A stretch of DNA of 64,000 nt from Sulfitobacter litoralis (GCF_900103185.1 NZ_FNJD01000010.1:1-64000), one strand, 5' to 3'. Counted from the stretch's first letter, positions 26,288 through 35,919 are shown. The notes: generated by a model from the sequence alone, not told the origin. Made by a program: numbers and translations.

Positions 26288-27104
26288 GGCACCGTAAACT
26301 TAACTTAACTGGGCCAATGAGTTTTCCGCACCCGGAAGCTATACTGCTCTAACCTGTGCGATTTCGCGCCAAGTTTGCGTCGCAAATGATCTCATTTCAC
26401 GGAAACCGGTGGATGTCATTTTGTGGCGAGGAAGCTGGAACAAGTTTGCAATCGGATCATGGATGGAAAGAAATCGTTGCAACTGCCTCGGGGATTTGAA
26501 CCGCTTCATCGCCCTCTCTCGCTGCCGCGTTGGCTGATGGGAATTCTCGGCTCTATTATTCAGGCCCTTGTGTGATCGGTGTTCGACACCGGGCATGACC
26601 TCTCGTTTTGCCGCCCCGTATGACCGCAATTTATCGGTGATCATGACACGCGGCGCTGATCCATGTCGCTTCAGAAGTTTGCGCATCAAGCGCTTGGCCG
26701 CCTTCGTATTGCGGCGGCTTTGCACCAAAACATCCAAAACGAAACCGTTCTGATCGACAGCGCGCCACAGCCAGTGCTTCTTGCCGCGCATCGTGATCAC
26801 GACCTCATCGAGATGCCACTTGCCATCGAACTGGCCCGCCGACCTGCGGCGGATGTTGGCGGCATATTGACAGCCAAATTTCTCGGCCCACGTCCGTATT
26901 GTCTGATGCGAAACGATTATGCCGCGCTCGGCCAGCATGTCTTCGACCATTCGCAAACTGAGTGGAAATTTGAAATACAGCCAAACCGCATGAGCGATCA
27001 CATCTGACGGGAAACGGTGCCGGTGATAGAGCGAAGAAGGGCTAGATTTGGTCATGCCTTCCCTTCGCATATCAACAGACCCGGTGCACTAAGTTTACGG
27101 TGCC
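26288..27104 (-). mobile_element. IS6-family insertion sequence, complete right copy
   Basis: An 817-bp element with terminal repeats GGCACCGTAAACTTAA (left) and GGCACCGTAAACTTAG (right, read inward), holding one transposase. Flanking octamers are cgcccgag on the left and gcttagac on the right, so there is no target duplication. Loss of the duplication and different genes on each side fit replicative cointegrate formation or recombination with the left copy at 1-111. Confidence 0.92.
26339..27055 (-). CDS. IS6-family transposase
   Basis: A 238-residue DDE transposase. The catalytic triad is visible as HLDEVVI, MITDKLRSY and NNRAENSH, and an N-terminal HTH (ERGIIVSHQTIRTWAEKFG) is present. 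The start at 27055 follows GGAAGG; an upstream start at 27070 is possible. It appears intact and could act on both copies in the window. Confidence 0.93.
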   Translation of the reverse strand: MTKSSPSSLYHRHRFPSDVIAHAVWLYFKFPLSLRMVEDMLAERGIIVSHQTIRTWAEKFGCQYAANIRRRSAGQFDGKWHLDEVVITMRGKKHWLWRAVDQNGFVLDVLVQSRRNTKAAKRLMRKLLKRHGSAPRVMITDKLRSYGAAKREVMPGVEHRSHKGLNNRAENSHQPTRQRERAMKRFKSPRQLQRFLSIHDPIANLFQLPRHKMTSTGFREMRSFATQTWREIAQVRAV

Positions 27105-27343
27105 GCTTAGACTGACCTGCTGGTGGTTTTTTGGTCACCCAGAACTCAGCACCCGCCAAGCCGAATGTAACGGTGACCAAGTCCAAGGCATAGAAATCGC
27201 AGAACAGCATTTTGATCAGCTTCACCAGTTAATTAGACGTGAATACCTGCGCTTGATCGCTTCTGGAACAGCCTCTCAAGGCAAACCGCCCAGATCAGCG
27301 CGTTTCGCAGCGTGAGCCGCACCCATCGGGCATGCCGACCGCC
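27105..27343. other. Short stretch right of IS6, no recognised gene
   Basis: This 239-base stretch contains a plus-strand ORF (to 27315) whose first codons lie inside the IS end. Part of it reads EIAEQHFDQLHQLIRREYLR, which looks helical but which I do not recognise. It is not the missing part of the ParB-like gene. It may be a fragment of a gene disrupted by the IS. Confidence 0.35.
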
Positions 27344-27940
27344 TCAGACCTCAGCAATCACCCCTGCATCCACCAGCTGCTCCCGATCCGGAAGATCGCG
27401 AAGGCTCTCAAAGCCAAACGCGACAAGGAACTGGCCAGTCGTCACATAGGTGTATGGTGCCCCGCGCCGAGGCGACCGTGGTCCCGTCCCGATGAGTCCA
27501 CGCGCATGTAGCCGACCGATCAAATCCCGGCTGATCTCCTTGCCGAAAATGTCTTTGAGACCGTCGCGCGTGATGGGCTGATTATAAGCGATGGCGGCCA
27601 GCACCGCCGCGTCGAATTCACTCAAATCCAGCAGTTGGTCCCCGACATCTCCCGCCGAGCGGATCGCGGGCGCGTAGGCCGCACGCGTGCGGAACATCCA
27701 GCCGCCGGCCACCTGGGTGATCTCGAAGGCCCGGCCTTCAATATCCGTGGCAAGGTCCTCGACCAGCAGATCGACCGAGGCCCCCTGACCCACCACGCGG
27801 GCGAGGTCTTCGCGCGGCACAGGCGAGGCGGAAGCAAACAGCACAGCCTCAATCCGGCGCATCCATTCGCGCCACCGCAGCTCCGGTGGCAGGTCGGACA
27901 ACTCGCGGTCCAGCTCGGGTGCGGATCTGTCCTTGGCCAT
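27344..27940 (-). CDS. ScpB-like chromosome segregation/condensation protein
   Basis: A 198-residue ScpB-family protein with two winged-helix parts: EAVLFASASPVPREDLARVV at the start, then EFDAAVLAAIAYNQPITRDG and GLIGTGPRSPRRGAPYTYVT. ScpB is a subunit of the SMC-ScpAB loop-extruding complex. No scpA or smc is adjacent, so this plasmid-borne copy may act with chromosomal partners or have another job. It follows the DUF1403 gene by two bases, so the pair is probably co-transcribed. Such pairs are common on Rhodobacteraceae plasmids. Confidence 0.88.
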   Translation of the reverse strand: MAKDRSAPELDRELSDLPPELRWREWMRRIEAVLFASASPVPREDLARVVGQGASVDLLVEDLATDIEGRAFEITQVAGGWMFRTRAAYAPAIRSAGDVGDQLLDLSEFDAAVLAAIAYNQPITRDGLKDIFGKEISRDLIGRLHARGLIGTGPRSPRRGAPYTYVTTGQFLVAFGFESLRDLPDREQLVDAGVIAEV

Positions 27941-27942
27941 GC

Positions 27943-28848
27943 TTACACCCCGTAGAGCCGGAAAGTGTCGCGCCCCGTGAGTTCGCGCACGGCACCGAGG
28001 TCAACCAGCCGGTCGCAGAGCCGCCGCGCGGCGCGATCCGGCAAAGGCAAGGCCGAAGGTGCCACGGCATCGCAGGTCAGGAACATCTCGACCGCGTCGC
28101 CCGCACCCTTGGCCCGCAGCTTTGGCGCGACCGCTTTCAGGTGCTCTGCCCGACGCGCGAGCTCGGCGGCCTGCCGCACAGCTTTGATCGTCGATGAGAT
28201 GAGCCCCCGATGACATGCCGAGCGAAGGTCATCGCCTTGCTTGCGCAGGTCGGCACGTTTCAGGCCGGCGGCCAGAAGAGGCACGAGATGATCCCAGCCA
28301 AGCGCCTGTGCCAGCGCTGCATCCGCAAGGATAAGCGCTGCCTCGTCTGCACGGGGCACCTCGCGCAGAACGGTCTCCAGCACCATCGCGGCGCGATCGA
28401 CCGGCCCGCCCTTCCCCGCATCGAACCACGCGGCAAGCTGGCCCGGCTCGAAGGTCGGCAAGGCTCGGCCTAAAGCCTTGATCGACACCGGCCGCTCCAC
28501 CGCGCGCCGCCAAGCAAGGTAGGTTTCTCCCGCCGGCCCAGGCAAATCACCGGGTCGCAACAAATGCACGGCATCGCGCAACTCCCCTGCCCGCTCTGGC
28601 CGCCCAGAGAACGCGACACAAGCCTCCGTTGCCCGCAGCGCCAAGCGGTCCCGCAGCAAGGTATGGGGGACTTCCTCGCGGCTCAACACAAGATGCAAAT
28701 GAGACAGCGAGGCACCCGAAAAAAACGAAACATCTTCAAGGTCTTCTGGTCGTACTGAGGTGACCCACTCGGGCATCCGGGGTAGCGCATCAAGGGTGCT
28801 GATGTGTTCTGGCCGAGTAAATTTCATGCCTGAAGCATATGTCATCAC
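27943..28848 (-). CDS. DUF1403-family protein
   Basis: A 301-residue mostly helical protein that resembles DUF1403 members (SFFSGASLSHLHLVL near residue 45, LRDRLALRATEACVAFSGRP, and LPLPDRAARRLCDRLVDLG near the C-terminus). The family is found on alphaproteobacterial plasmids, typically with an scpB-like gene as here; its function is unknown. The last 50 residues look like a winged helix, which would suit DNA binding or a kleisin-like partner role. An alternative start lies at 28827. Confidence 0.85.
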   Translation of the reverse strand: MMTYASGMKFTRPEHISTLDALPRMPEWVTSVRPEDLEDVSFFSGASLSHLHLVLSREEVPHTLLRDRLALRATEACVAFSGRPERAGELRDAVHLLRPGDLPGPAGETYLAWRRAVERPVSIKALGRALPTFEPGQLAAWFDAGKGGPVDRAAMVLETVLREVPRADEAALILADAALAQALGWDHLVPLLAAGLKRADLRKQGDDLRSACHRGLISSTIKAVRQAAELARRAEHLKAVAPKLRAKGAGDAVEMFLTCDAVAPSALPLPDRAARRLCDRLVDLGAVRELTGRDTFRLYGV

Positions 28849-28981
28849 GGCGCTTTATACCACAGAATAGCACAATAACCGCCCTACTTTATCGCTTCAA
28901 TTTATGTCCAATAAGTTTACATTATCGGACACAAAGGAATATGCTGTAACATAGGCTTAAAATGAGTGGATTTTTGGAAAA

Positions 28982-30118
28982 ATGATGGGCGCAGAACACG
29001 ATAAATCGACCTCAGCACGCTCTGATAAGTTTGATGATGCTCAGGGTAACGAGAGCCGTCAAGAGAAAAGCGACTGGATCGCCCGGCCGGCTCATGTTGC
29101 TGGGTCTGGCACCCTCGATCGGCTGGTAGATACCGCCCGCGGCTACGCGCGCGCCGCGGCCTCCGATAACACACTGAAGGCCTACGCAAAGGACTGGGCG
29201 CACTTCGCGCGCTGGTGCCGACTGAGGGGGGTGGAGCCCCTGCCCCCCTCGGCCGAGATGATTGGCCTTTACCTCGCGGATCTCGCCTCCGGGTCCGGTC
29301 CCTCACCATCGCAGTCCACGTTCGGACCGCAGTCGGCGTCCCGCCCCCTGTCTGTCAGCACGATCGAACGTCGCCTGTCAGGCCTTGCCTGGAACTATGC
29401 GCAACGCGGCTTCACCTTTGAACGTAAGAACCGCCACATCGCAACCGTCCTTGCCGGGATCAAGCGCAAGCACGCGCGACCGCCCGTGCAAAAGGAGGCG
29501 ATCCTGGCCGAGGACATCCTCGCGATGGTGGCCACCCTGCCCTACGACCTGCGCGGGCTCAGGGATCGGGCGATCCTGCTGAACGGTTATGCGGGCGGTA
29601 TGCGCCGGTCAGAAATCGTCAGCCTCGACGTGCACAAGGACGACACGCCGGATTCTGGTGGCTGGATTGAGATCTTCGACAAAGGCGCCCTGCTCACGCT
29701 CAACGCCAAGACCGGCTGGCGCGAGGTCGAAATTGGCCGCGGCTCCAGCGATCAGACCTGCCCGGTCCAGGCGCTGGAACAATGGCTGCACTTTGCAAAG
29801 ATCGACTTCGGCCCTGTCTTCGTCGGCACCTCGCGGGATGGCAAGCGCGCATCTGAAACACGCCTGAACGACAAACATGTCGCACGACTGATCAAGCGCA
29901 CGGTCCTCGACGCCGGCATCCGATCCGAACTGTCCGAAAAAGAGCGCCTGGCGCTGTTTTCCGGCCATTCCTTGCGCGCCGGTCTCGCGAGCTCTGCCGA
30001 AGTCGATGAGCGCTACGTCCAAAAGCATCTTGGTCACGCCTCAGCCGAAATGACCCGCCGCTATCAGCGTCGCCGCGACCGGTTCCGCGTAAACCTGACC
30101 AAGGCTGCGGGGCTGTAA
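28982..30118 (+). CDS. Tyrosine recombinase/integrase
   Basis: A 378-residue phage-type integrase. The N-terminal SAM-like domain (ASDNTLKAYAKDWAHFARWC) is followed by the catalytic domain with Arg in GYAGGMRRSEIVSLD, HSLRAGLASSA (His-x-x-Arg) and LGHASAEMTRRYQRR (His and nucleophile Tyr). It lacks a neighbouring excisionase or an evident att site, so it may serve dimer resolution or mobility of the plasmid. The region upstream (28849-28981) is AT-rich and probably holds its promoter, divergent from the DUF1403 gene. Confidence 0.92.
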   Translation: MMGAEHDKSTSARSDKFDDAQGNESRQEKSDWIARPAHVAGSGTLDRLVDTARGYARAAASDNTLKAYAKDWAHFARWCRLRGVEPLPPSAEMIGLYLADLASGSGPSPSQSTFGPQSASRPLSVSTIERRLSGLAWNYAQRGFTFERKNRHIATVLAGIKRKHARPPVQKEAILAEDILAMVATLPYDLRGLRDRAILLNGYAGGMRRSEIVSLDVHKDDTPDSGGWIEIFDKGALLTLNAKTGWREVEIGRGSSDQTCPVQALEQWLHFAKIDFGPVFVGTSRDGKRASETRLNDKHVARLIKRTVLDAGIRSELSEKERLALFSGHSLRAGLASSAEVDERYVQKHLGHASAEMTRRYQRRRDRFRVNLTKAAGL

Positions 30119-30221
30119 TCTTCGGACCTTCGGCGCGTTTGCCAGAAATGGTCAGCAACACCTCAAGCCGGAAGAGCCGCGTTCGCATGCTTTGGCGCAA
30201 CGTCTAGGCGGCGAGCCCCTG

Positions 30222-33200
30222 TCACACCCCGAGCGGCGCAAACAGATCTTGCAGTATCGCCTCGTCCAGCAACGGGCCAGCCTGTCCCCCATCCTTGTCG
30301 AACAAGGCGTCGGCCAGCGCCTGTTTGTGCGACTGCATGTCCAGTATCTTTTCCTCTACCGTGCCTGCAGCGACCAGACGATGCACGAATACCGGTTTGT
30401 CCTGACCTATGCGATGGGTGCGGTCCATGGCCTGACGCTCCACAGCTGGGTTCCACCATGGGTCATAAAGGATCACCGTATCCGCCTCGGTCAAGGTCAG
30501 CCCAAGACCACCGGCTTTCAGGCTGAGCAGGAAAACCGGCGCAGTGCCTTTTGCAAAGCTTTCCAGTACATCGGCACGCTTTTGCGTCTGGCCCGTCAAT
30601 GTCAGATGGGGGATACCGGCGGCCGCAAGATCCGCTTCGATCAGATGCAGCATTTCAACGAATTGCGAAAACACCAGAACGCGGCGACCCTCGGCCACAA
30701 GCTCGGCCAGCAATTCACGCAAACGCACGCGTTTGGCGCTGTCCGCCACCGCGCGCGCCGCGTCAGTCTTGACCAGCGCGGGGTCGCAGCACACCTGCCG
30801 CAGCTTGAGCAGCGCATCGAGCACAGTAATCCGCGCTGCGGCCAGACCACGGGCGCTGATCGCCTCGCGCACCCGGGCATCCATGGTGCTGCGCACGGTT
30901 TCATAAAGCGCTTGCTGCGGCTTTGGCAGCTCCACCCGTTCCAGGATTTCGGTCTTAGGAGGAAGTTCGGTTGCGACCTGCTCCTTGGTGCGACGCAGCA
31001 TGAAGGGGCGCAGCCGACGGTTGAGACGCGATTGTGCGACCGCGTCACCATGCTTTTCGATCGGGGTGCGAAACAGTTTCTGAAACTCTTTTCTATACCC
31101 CAGAAGACCCGGATTCACCCAGTCGATCAGTGTCCAAAGGTCTTGCAGCGAGTTTTCCAGCGGCGTGCCGGTCAGCGCCAGCCGCCCCTTGGCAGGAATG
31201 TTGCGCAGGCTCTTGGCCATTTGCGACGCAGGGTTCTTGAGGGTTTGCGCTTCGTCCAGGATCACCAGAGGCCACTCTGTCGCTGTCAGCCAGTCTTGAT
31301 CACGCGCCAGCAACGGATAGGTGGTGACGACCAGATCGGCGCGCAGAGCCTCGTCGCGCAGCGCCGCCCGGCCTGTGCCATGCAGGACCACGAGTCGAAT
31401 ATCCGGTGTGAATTGCGCGGACTGCATCTGCCAGCCATGCAGCAGGCTGGTCGGTACGATCAGAAGCGCCGGGCCAGCTGCTCCTGCTTCGCGACGTGCC
31501 TGCAAGAGGGCCAACACCTGAATTGTCTTGCCCAGCCCCATATCATCCGCCAGAACTCCGCCAAAACCGGCTTCGAGCAAGCTGCCCATCCAGGCGGAAC
31601 CATAGGCCTGATAGGGGCGCAACTGCGCGCGCAATCCCTTTGGTGGAGCAAAACTCTCGGCCTCGGCCAATGCCTTCAGGCTACGAGCCAGCGGAATGAT
31701 CCCGGCGTTATCGGCGAAGTGTACCGAGCTGCCTGCCAGCGCCTTTTCTGCCAACCGAGCGACATCGGCATCCGACGGGTGCAGCGCGCCCAACTCGGCA
31801 TAATGCGTCAGCACCAGATGGAGTAGGGGTGCCAGCGGACTGAGGTCCAGGGGGGCATAGCCCGCCTTGCCCCGGTTCAGGTAAACCGGCTTATCGGACA
31901 GATGCTGCGACAGGACGTCGACATCCGGCACGGCGTCCCATTCGTCACGCACCTGTTCAAGAAAGGCCGCGATCAGGGGCGCGACATCCACTGGCTTGCC
32001 GCCGATCTCGGCTTGAAACCCCAGCGAGAACCAGTCGTTGCCGTGGAATGCGTCGCCTGCCTCGGTCTGTGTTGCAACCGTCAGCGCGGCAGCTTCATCG
32101 CTCAAACGGAAGGGCCACTTTGATGTTTCAATGATTTCCCAGCCTTCGGTCCGCAACCCGGGCAGCGTCCGGAACGCAAACTCGAGACCATCGCGCGACG
32201 ACGGGAGGCGCATACTGTTCGCGCCCATCTCCTCCTCAGCGAAGACGAAATCGCATTGCAGCATTCGAGCGCTCGGCAAAAGATAGTCCATTTCGTCAAC
32301 GGGTATCGCCCCTGCATCCATCAGCCGGATGACGCAAGCAGCTTCCCATTGATGATCGCGCGTCAGCGTTACGACCTCGTTGTTTTCAACGACCCGGGGG
32401 TCGGCGTCGCCTTCCCAAACCTCCTGCCCGTCATAGACAAAGCGCAATGTCAGTGTTGGCAGAGTGACAGAAACGCTGTCCCAACGCCTATAGCCGTCAC
32501 GCGCGCTCTCCGCTCCAAGCGTCAAACGAGCGATGCGTTTATGGGCCGCGCGCCGTCTCTGTCGCGCCACATGCGGCGGCGGCAAGGCCAGTCCAGCGAG
32601 CGTGGCGGGCATCTCCGCAGCCAGGGCCGCCGCTTCATCGGGCGCGACTTGGGGAGCGCTCTGGACAAGCTGCAGCGCCTCAATCTGCACCGGCTGTGCC
32701 AGCGCCCCGATCTGACCGTGCGCGGTGTTCACCCATAGCGCTGCCCCGTCCAACGCCCGCAACTCCAACTGTATGCCGTCTGCGTCCTCAAACCCCAGGC
32801 TCTGACTGCCATCCGCCGCCATGCGCCAGGCCAGTCTGGCCTTTGGACACGCTTCTGACCAGCTCAACTCCGCGTCCGGAGAATTGTCATGGAGGAAGCG
32901 ACCCGTGTCGCACAAGCGCCGGATCAGGGGCAAAGCATCCTGCCCCTTTGGCTTGAACATACCGGGCAGGCCGTAGCTATAGTGCGTTTCCCACAGTTGG
33001 GTCTGCGCCAGCGCAGACAAAAGCTCCAGATCGGTCGGTCGGATGAATTTTGCCACAGCGTTGCTGCGCAGCGCATCATAGCGCCGGATCGCCTTGTTCA
33101 GGCCTGTGCCAGCAGCATTGATACGGCCCTTGTAAATGTCGATCCTGACTTTTGTTTCATTCGGGATCAGGACATAAAGCAGGCGTTCCTTCACCTTGTC

Positions 33201-33563
33201 CGGATAGTCCTCGGGACGTGCCTCAGGCGGCACTAGGGCTGTCGGCTGCTGCTTGACACGGGTCAGCCAACCCCGCACCGGTGCTGCCAGTTGCGGGGAG
33301 CTGGAATCGCGTTCCGCCGATGTCATCAAAACAGCGACCACGTGCTTGCAATTATGCCCCACCGGGCAAGAGCAAATCCCGTCCACAAAGCTGTTGCTCA
33401 GGGTAATCCGCTGTTGGTAGCTTTCCCCGCGCCCATTCAACACACGCCCGCGGATACTCCCATCCGGCAGAGGCTCGACCGTCGCGACCAGACCGCGATG
33501 CGCATAATCTTCACCGCGTTGCAGCGTGCCGACATCAAAATAATCCCTCAACCGTAAGTCCAT
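30222..33563 (-). CDS. SWIM zinc finger and SNF2-family DEAD/DEAH helicase
   Basis: A protein of about 1113 residues. The N-terminus begins MDLRLRDYFDVGTLQRGEDY and carries a SWIM finger (CSCPVGHNCKH). The SNF2 ATPase lies in the C-terminal half: Walker A ADDMGLGKTIQV, Walker B LDEAQTLKNP, GTPLENSLQDLW, then LKAGGLGLTLTEAD and DRTHRIGQ. Such proteins are ATP-driven DNA translocases, and some are tied to repair or defence. The open frame extends to 34013, but that part overlaps the resolvase gene; 33563 and 33638 are the credible starts. It is divergent from the resolvase. Confidence 0.92.
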   Translation of the reverse strand: MDLRLRDYFDVGTLQRGEDYAHRGLVATVEPLPDGSIRGRVLNGRGESYQQRITLSNSFVDGICSCPVGHNCKHVVAVLMTSAERDSSSPQLAAPVRGWLTRVKQQPTALVPPEARPEDYPDKVKERLLYVLIPNETKVRIDIYKGRINAAGTGLNKAIRRYDALRSNAVAKFIRPTDLELLSALAQTQLWETHYSYGLPGMFKPKGQDALPLIRRLCDTGRFLHDNSPDAELSWSEACPKARLAWRMAADGSQSLGFEDADGIQLELRALDGAALWVNTAHGQIGALAQPVQIEALQLVQSAPQVAPDEAAALAAEMPATLAGLALPPPHVARQRRRAAHKRIARLTLGAESARDGYRRWDSVSVTLPTLTLRFVYDGQEVWEGDADPRVVENNEVVTLTRDHQWEAACVIRLMDAGAIPVDEMDYLLPSARMLQCDFVFAEEEMGANSMRLPSSRDGLEFAFRTLPGLRTEGWEIIETSKWPFRLSDEAAALTVATQTEAGDAFHGNDWFSLGFQAEIGGKPVDVAPLIAAFLEQVRDEWDAVPDVDVLSQHLSDKPVYLNRGKAGYAPLDLSPLAPLLHLVLTHYAELGALHPSDADVARLAEKALAGSSVHFADNAGIIPLARSLKALAEAESFAPPKGLRAQLRPYQAYGSAWMGSLLEAGFGGVLADDMGLGKTIQVLALLQARREAGAAGPALLIVPTSLLHGWQMQSAQFTPDIRLVVLHGTGRAALRDEALRADLVVTTYPLLARDQDWLTATEWPLVILDEAQTLKNPASQMAKSLRNIPAKGRLALTGTPLENSLQDLWTLIDWVNPGLLGYRKEFQKLFRTPIEKHGDAVAQSRLNRRLRPFMLRRTKEQVATELPPKTEILERVELPKPQQALYETVRSTMDARVREAISARGLAAARITVLDALLKLRQVCCDPALVKTDAARAVADSAKRVRLRELLAELVAEGRRVLVFSQFVEMLHLIEADLAAAGIPHLTLTGQTQKRADVLESFAKGTAPVFLLSLKAGGLGLTLTEADTVILYDPWWNPAVERQAMDRTHRIGQDKPVFVHRLVAAGTVEEKILDMQSHKQALADALFDKDGGQAGPLLDEAILQDLFAPLGV

Positions 33564-33754
33564 GCAACACCCCAATGCCCGCCCCGCAGACCCGGCCCAC
33601 AGGTCTCCCGCATATTCTTCCAGATAGCGGTTTTCCATTGCGCCGCCTATGTGGAACTTACAGAAAAAAGGTGGCACCAACCTCCGAAACGTTATTCTTC
33701 TGCCATCAATCGGTCGTTTATTGGCGTTATATGAAACTGCAAAAGACTGTTTTG

Positions 33755-34636
33755 ATGCCCCTGATAGGTTATGCCCGGGTCTCGACCGAGGATCAGACCC
33801 CCCTGCCCCAGTCGCAGGCCCTGAAATCAGCAGGCTGCGCCGAGATCCATGAGGAGCAGGCCTCTGGCGGCAATCGTGCGCGGCCGGTGTTGGCGCGCGT
33901 GCTGGAACGCGTCGCCAAGGGCGACACGCTGGTGGTCGTGCGGATCGACCGGCTGGCGCGGTCGCTTTCGCATCTCCTCGAGGTGATCGAACGGCTTGAG
34001 GCAAAGGGCGCATTCTTCCGCTCGATCGAGGATCCGATCGACACCGGATCCCCGCAGGGCAAGTTCACGCTGCAGGTTCTGGGTGCAGCAGCCGAGTTCG
34101 AGCGCGCCCTGATCCGTGAACGGACCAAGGCTGGGCTTGCCAGCGCACGAACAAAGGGGCGGGTCGGCGGAAACCCTGGCCTGCGCGCCCGGGATCCGGC
34201 TGCGCTACGCAAGGTCCGACTGGCGCGACAGGACGGATATATGGAACGCCTGAATGAAACTGCGCAGGACTGGGTGCCCCATGTGCGTCGGCTGCGCCCC
34301 GATCTGGCTTGGGAAGATGTGGTGCGCATCATCAACGGCCCCCTACCCGAGGCCCGGCGCTGGACGCAAAGCCGTCTGCTGCGCGCTGTGAACGCCTACG
34401 TCCGCGATGGGTTCCTCCCCGCGACCGTGCTTGATCGCGCGGGCCCGCGTGCGCGAGATGATCGCCTGCCCGCCATCGTCGCGGGTATCAAGGGCGCCGA
34501 TCCCGACATTACGCTTCAGGCCATCTGCGCCCGCTTGGAGAACATGCGTGAGCGCACACCCCGCGGCCGGACAAGCTGGCAGCCATCATCAGTGAAGATG
34601 TTGCTGGAGCGGGCGAAGCGGCTTGGAATACTATGA
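33755..34636 (+). CDS. Serine recombinase (resolvase/invertase family)
   Basis: A 293-residue serine recombinase. The catalytic Ser is in LIGYARVSTEDQTPLPQSQ near the N-terminus, followed by VVRIDRLARSLSHLLE and AEFERALIRERTKAGLASA. The C-terminal 120 residues go beyond a simple resolvase HTH (VRRLRPDLAWEDVVRIING, then TLQAICARLENMRERT) and may bind DNA. The start may be 33731 or 33755. Small recombinases near replicon genes often resolve multimers. Its promoter region overlaps that of the helicase. Confidence 0.88.
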   Translation: MPLIGYARVSTEDQTPLPQSQALKSAGCAEIHEEQASGGNRARPVLARVLERVAKGDTLVVVRIDRLARSLSHLLEVIERLEAKGAFFRSIEDPIDTGSPQGKFTLQVLGAAAEFERALIRERTKAGLASARTKGRVGGNPGLRARDPAALRKVRLARQDGYMERLNETAQDWVPHVRRLRPDLAWEDVVRIINGPLPEARRWTQSRLLRAVNAYVRDGFLPATVLDRAGPRARDDRLPAIVAGIKGADPDITLQAICARLENMRERTPRGRTSWQPSSVKMLLERAKRLGIL

Positions 34637-34755
34637 GTGAGTTTTGACGCTAAGCCTGTTCGTCACATCAGGCGACATCTCCAATTGAGTGGCAACTTTA
34701 CCCGCTAAGCAGTTTATCCTTGCAAATCTTCCATCGTGTGGAGTAATTGCAAGGT

Positions 34756-35919
34756 ATGTATAAGCGCCAAACTCATCACTTTGTGCAATCCGCGCTAGAG
34801 AGCCAAGCTGCTGTTGTCCTCCTCGGCCCCCGGCAGGTTGGGAAAACCACGCTCGCTCTAGACATCGCTTCGGAGCAACCATCGGTATACTTTGATCTAG
34901 AACGAGATGCGGACAGGCAGATCCTGACCGAACCGGATCTATATCTGGATGAACAGGCGGGAAAACTCGTCATCCTCGATGAGGTGCAGCAGATGCCTGG
35001 CCTGTTCAAGAGCCTGCGTGGTCAGATCGACCAGCGCAGGCGGGCCGGTTTTCGAGCGGGCCAGTTTCTGCTCTTGGGATCAGCCTCCAACGTCCTACTC
35101 CAACAGTCGGCAGAATCCCTTGCTGGACGTGTCAGGTATATCGAAATGCCCCCTCTACAGCTTACCGAGGTGGGGGCTGATCAGTTGAATGCGCTCTGGC
35201 TGCGTGGTGGCTTTCCTGACAGCTTCATGGCTTCAAGCGATCAAGCCAGCATGGATTGGCGTCTGGATTTTCTGCGTACATATTTGGAACGTGACATCCC
35301 TGCCCTCGGACCGCGTATTCCAGCCGCAACCTTGCGGCGCTTCTGGACAATGCTTGCGCATGTGCAAGGTGGTCTATTGAACGCTTCAGCCCTCGCCGAG
35401 GGGCTGGGCGTCTCCGGCCAAACGATTGGACGCTACCTCGATCTGCTCGTTGATCTCATGCTGGTGCGGCGACTGCAGCCCTGGCATGAGAATGTCGGCA
35501 AGCGTTTGGTGAAATCGCCAAAGGTTTATGTCCGCGACAGCGGGGTCGTGCATGCCCTGTTAAGTATTGGGACAATCGAGGGCTTGCTCGGGCACCCCGT
35601 CGTTGGCGGCAGTTGGGAGGGGTTCTGCATCGAGGCCCTTCTTGCCGCTGCACCAACCGGCACCGAACCCTTCTTCTATCGCACTTCTGCCGGAGCTGAA
35701 CTTGACTTGGTCCTTCGCCTGCCTGGGGGTGACATCTGGGCCGTTGAGATCAAGCGCACGACTGCGCCAAAGGTCTCGCGCGGGTTCTATGTGGGCGCGG
35801 AAGACATCAAGGCCAGCCGGAAGCTGTTGATCTACGCCGGAGAGCATGACGTCCCCGTGGCCGAAGGCGTTCGTGCAATGCCTCTTGAGCAAGGGATCGG
35901 GCTGTTGAGAGCACTATAG
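34756..35919 (+). CDS. AAA ATPase with DUF4143 domain
   Basis: A 387-residue protein with Walker A (LLGPRQVGKTTLALDI, residue about 25), Walker B (KLVILDEVQ), and a C-terminal DUF4143 part whose ELDLVLRL...WAVEIKRT pattern fits a PD-(D/E)XK nuclease-like fold. These proteins are widespread orphans of unknown function with proposed links to mobile elements and stress. It stands alone between the resolvase and the repABC cassette. The start at 34756 (MYKRQTHHF) is preferred to a TTG at 34747. Confidence 0.87.
   Translation: MYKRQTHHFVQSALESQAAVVLLGPRQVGKTTLALDIASEQPSVYFDLERDADRQILTEPDLYLDEQAGKLVILDEVQQMPGLFKSLRGQIDQRRRAGFRAGQFLLLGSASNVLLQQSAESLAGRVRYIEMPPLQLTEVGADQLNALWLRGGFPDSFMASSDQASMDWRLDFLRTYLERDIPALGPRIPAATLRRFWTMLAHVQGGLLNASALAEGLGVSGQTIGRYLDLLVDLMLVRRLQPWHENVGKRLVKSPKVYVRDSGVVHALLSIGTIEGLLGHPVVGGSWEGFCIEALLAAAPTGTEPFFYRTSAGAELDLVLRLPGGDIWAVEIKRTTAPKVSRGFYVGAEDIKASRKLLIYAGEHDVPVAEGVRAMPLEQGIGLLRAL

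Noticed and set aside
30192-31826. Long open frame of 544 codons on the plus strand
   Set aside because: It is the reverse complement of the helicase gene in a GC-rich region; helicase motifs are clear on the minus strand.
33564-34013. Extension of the SNF2 helicase frame upstream of 33563
   Set aside because: The extra residues lie opposite the resolvase coding region and read as low-complexity Arg/Pro/Ala sequence, not as a domain.
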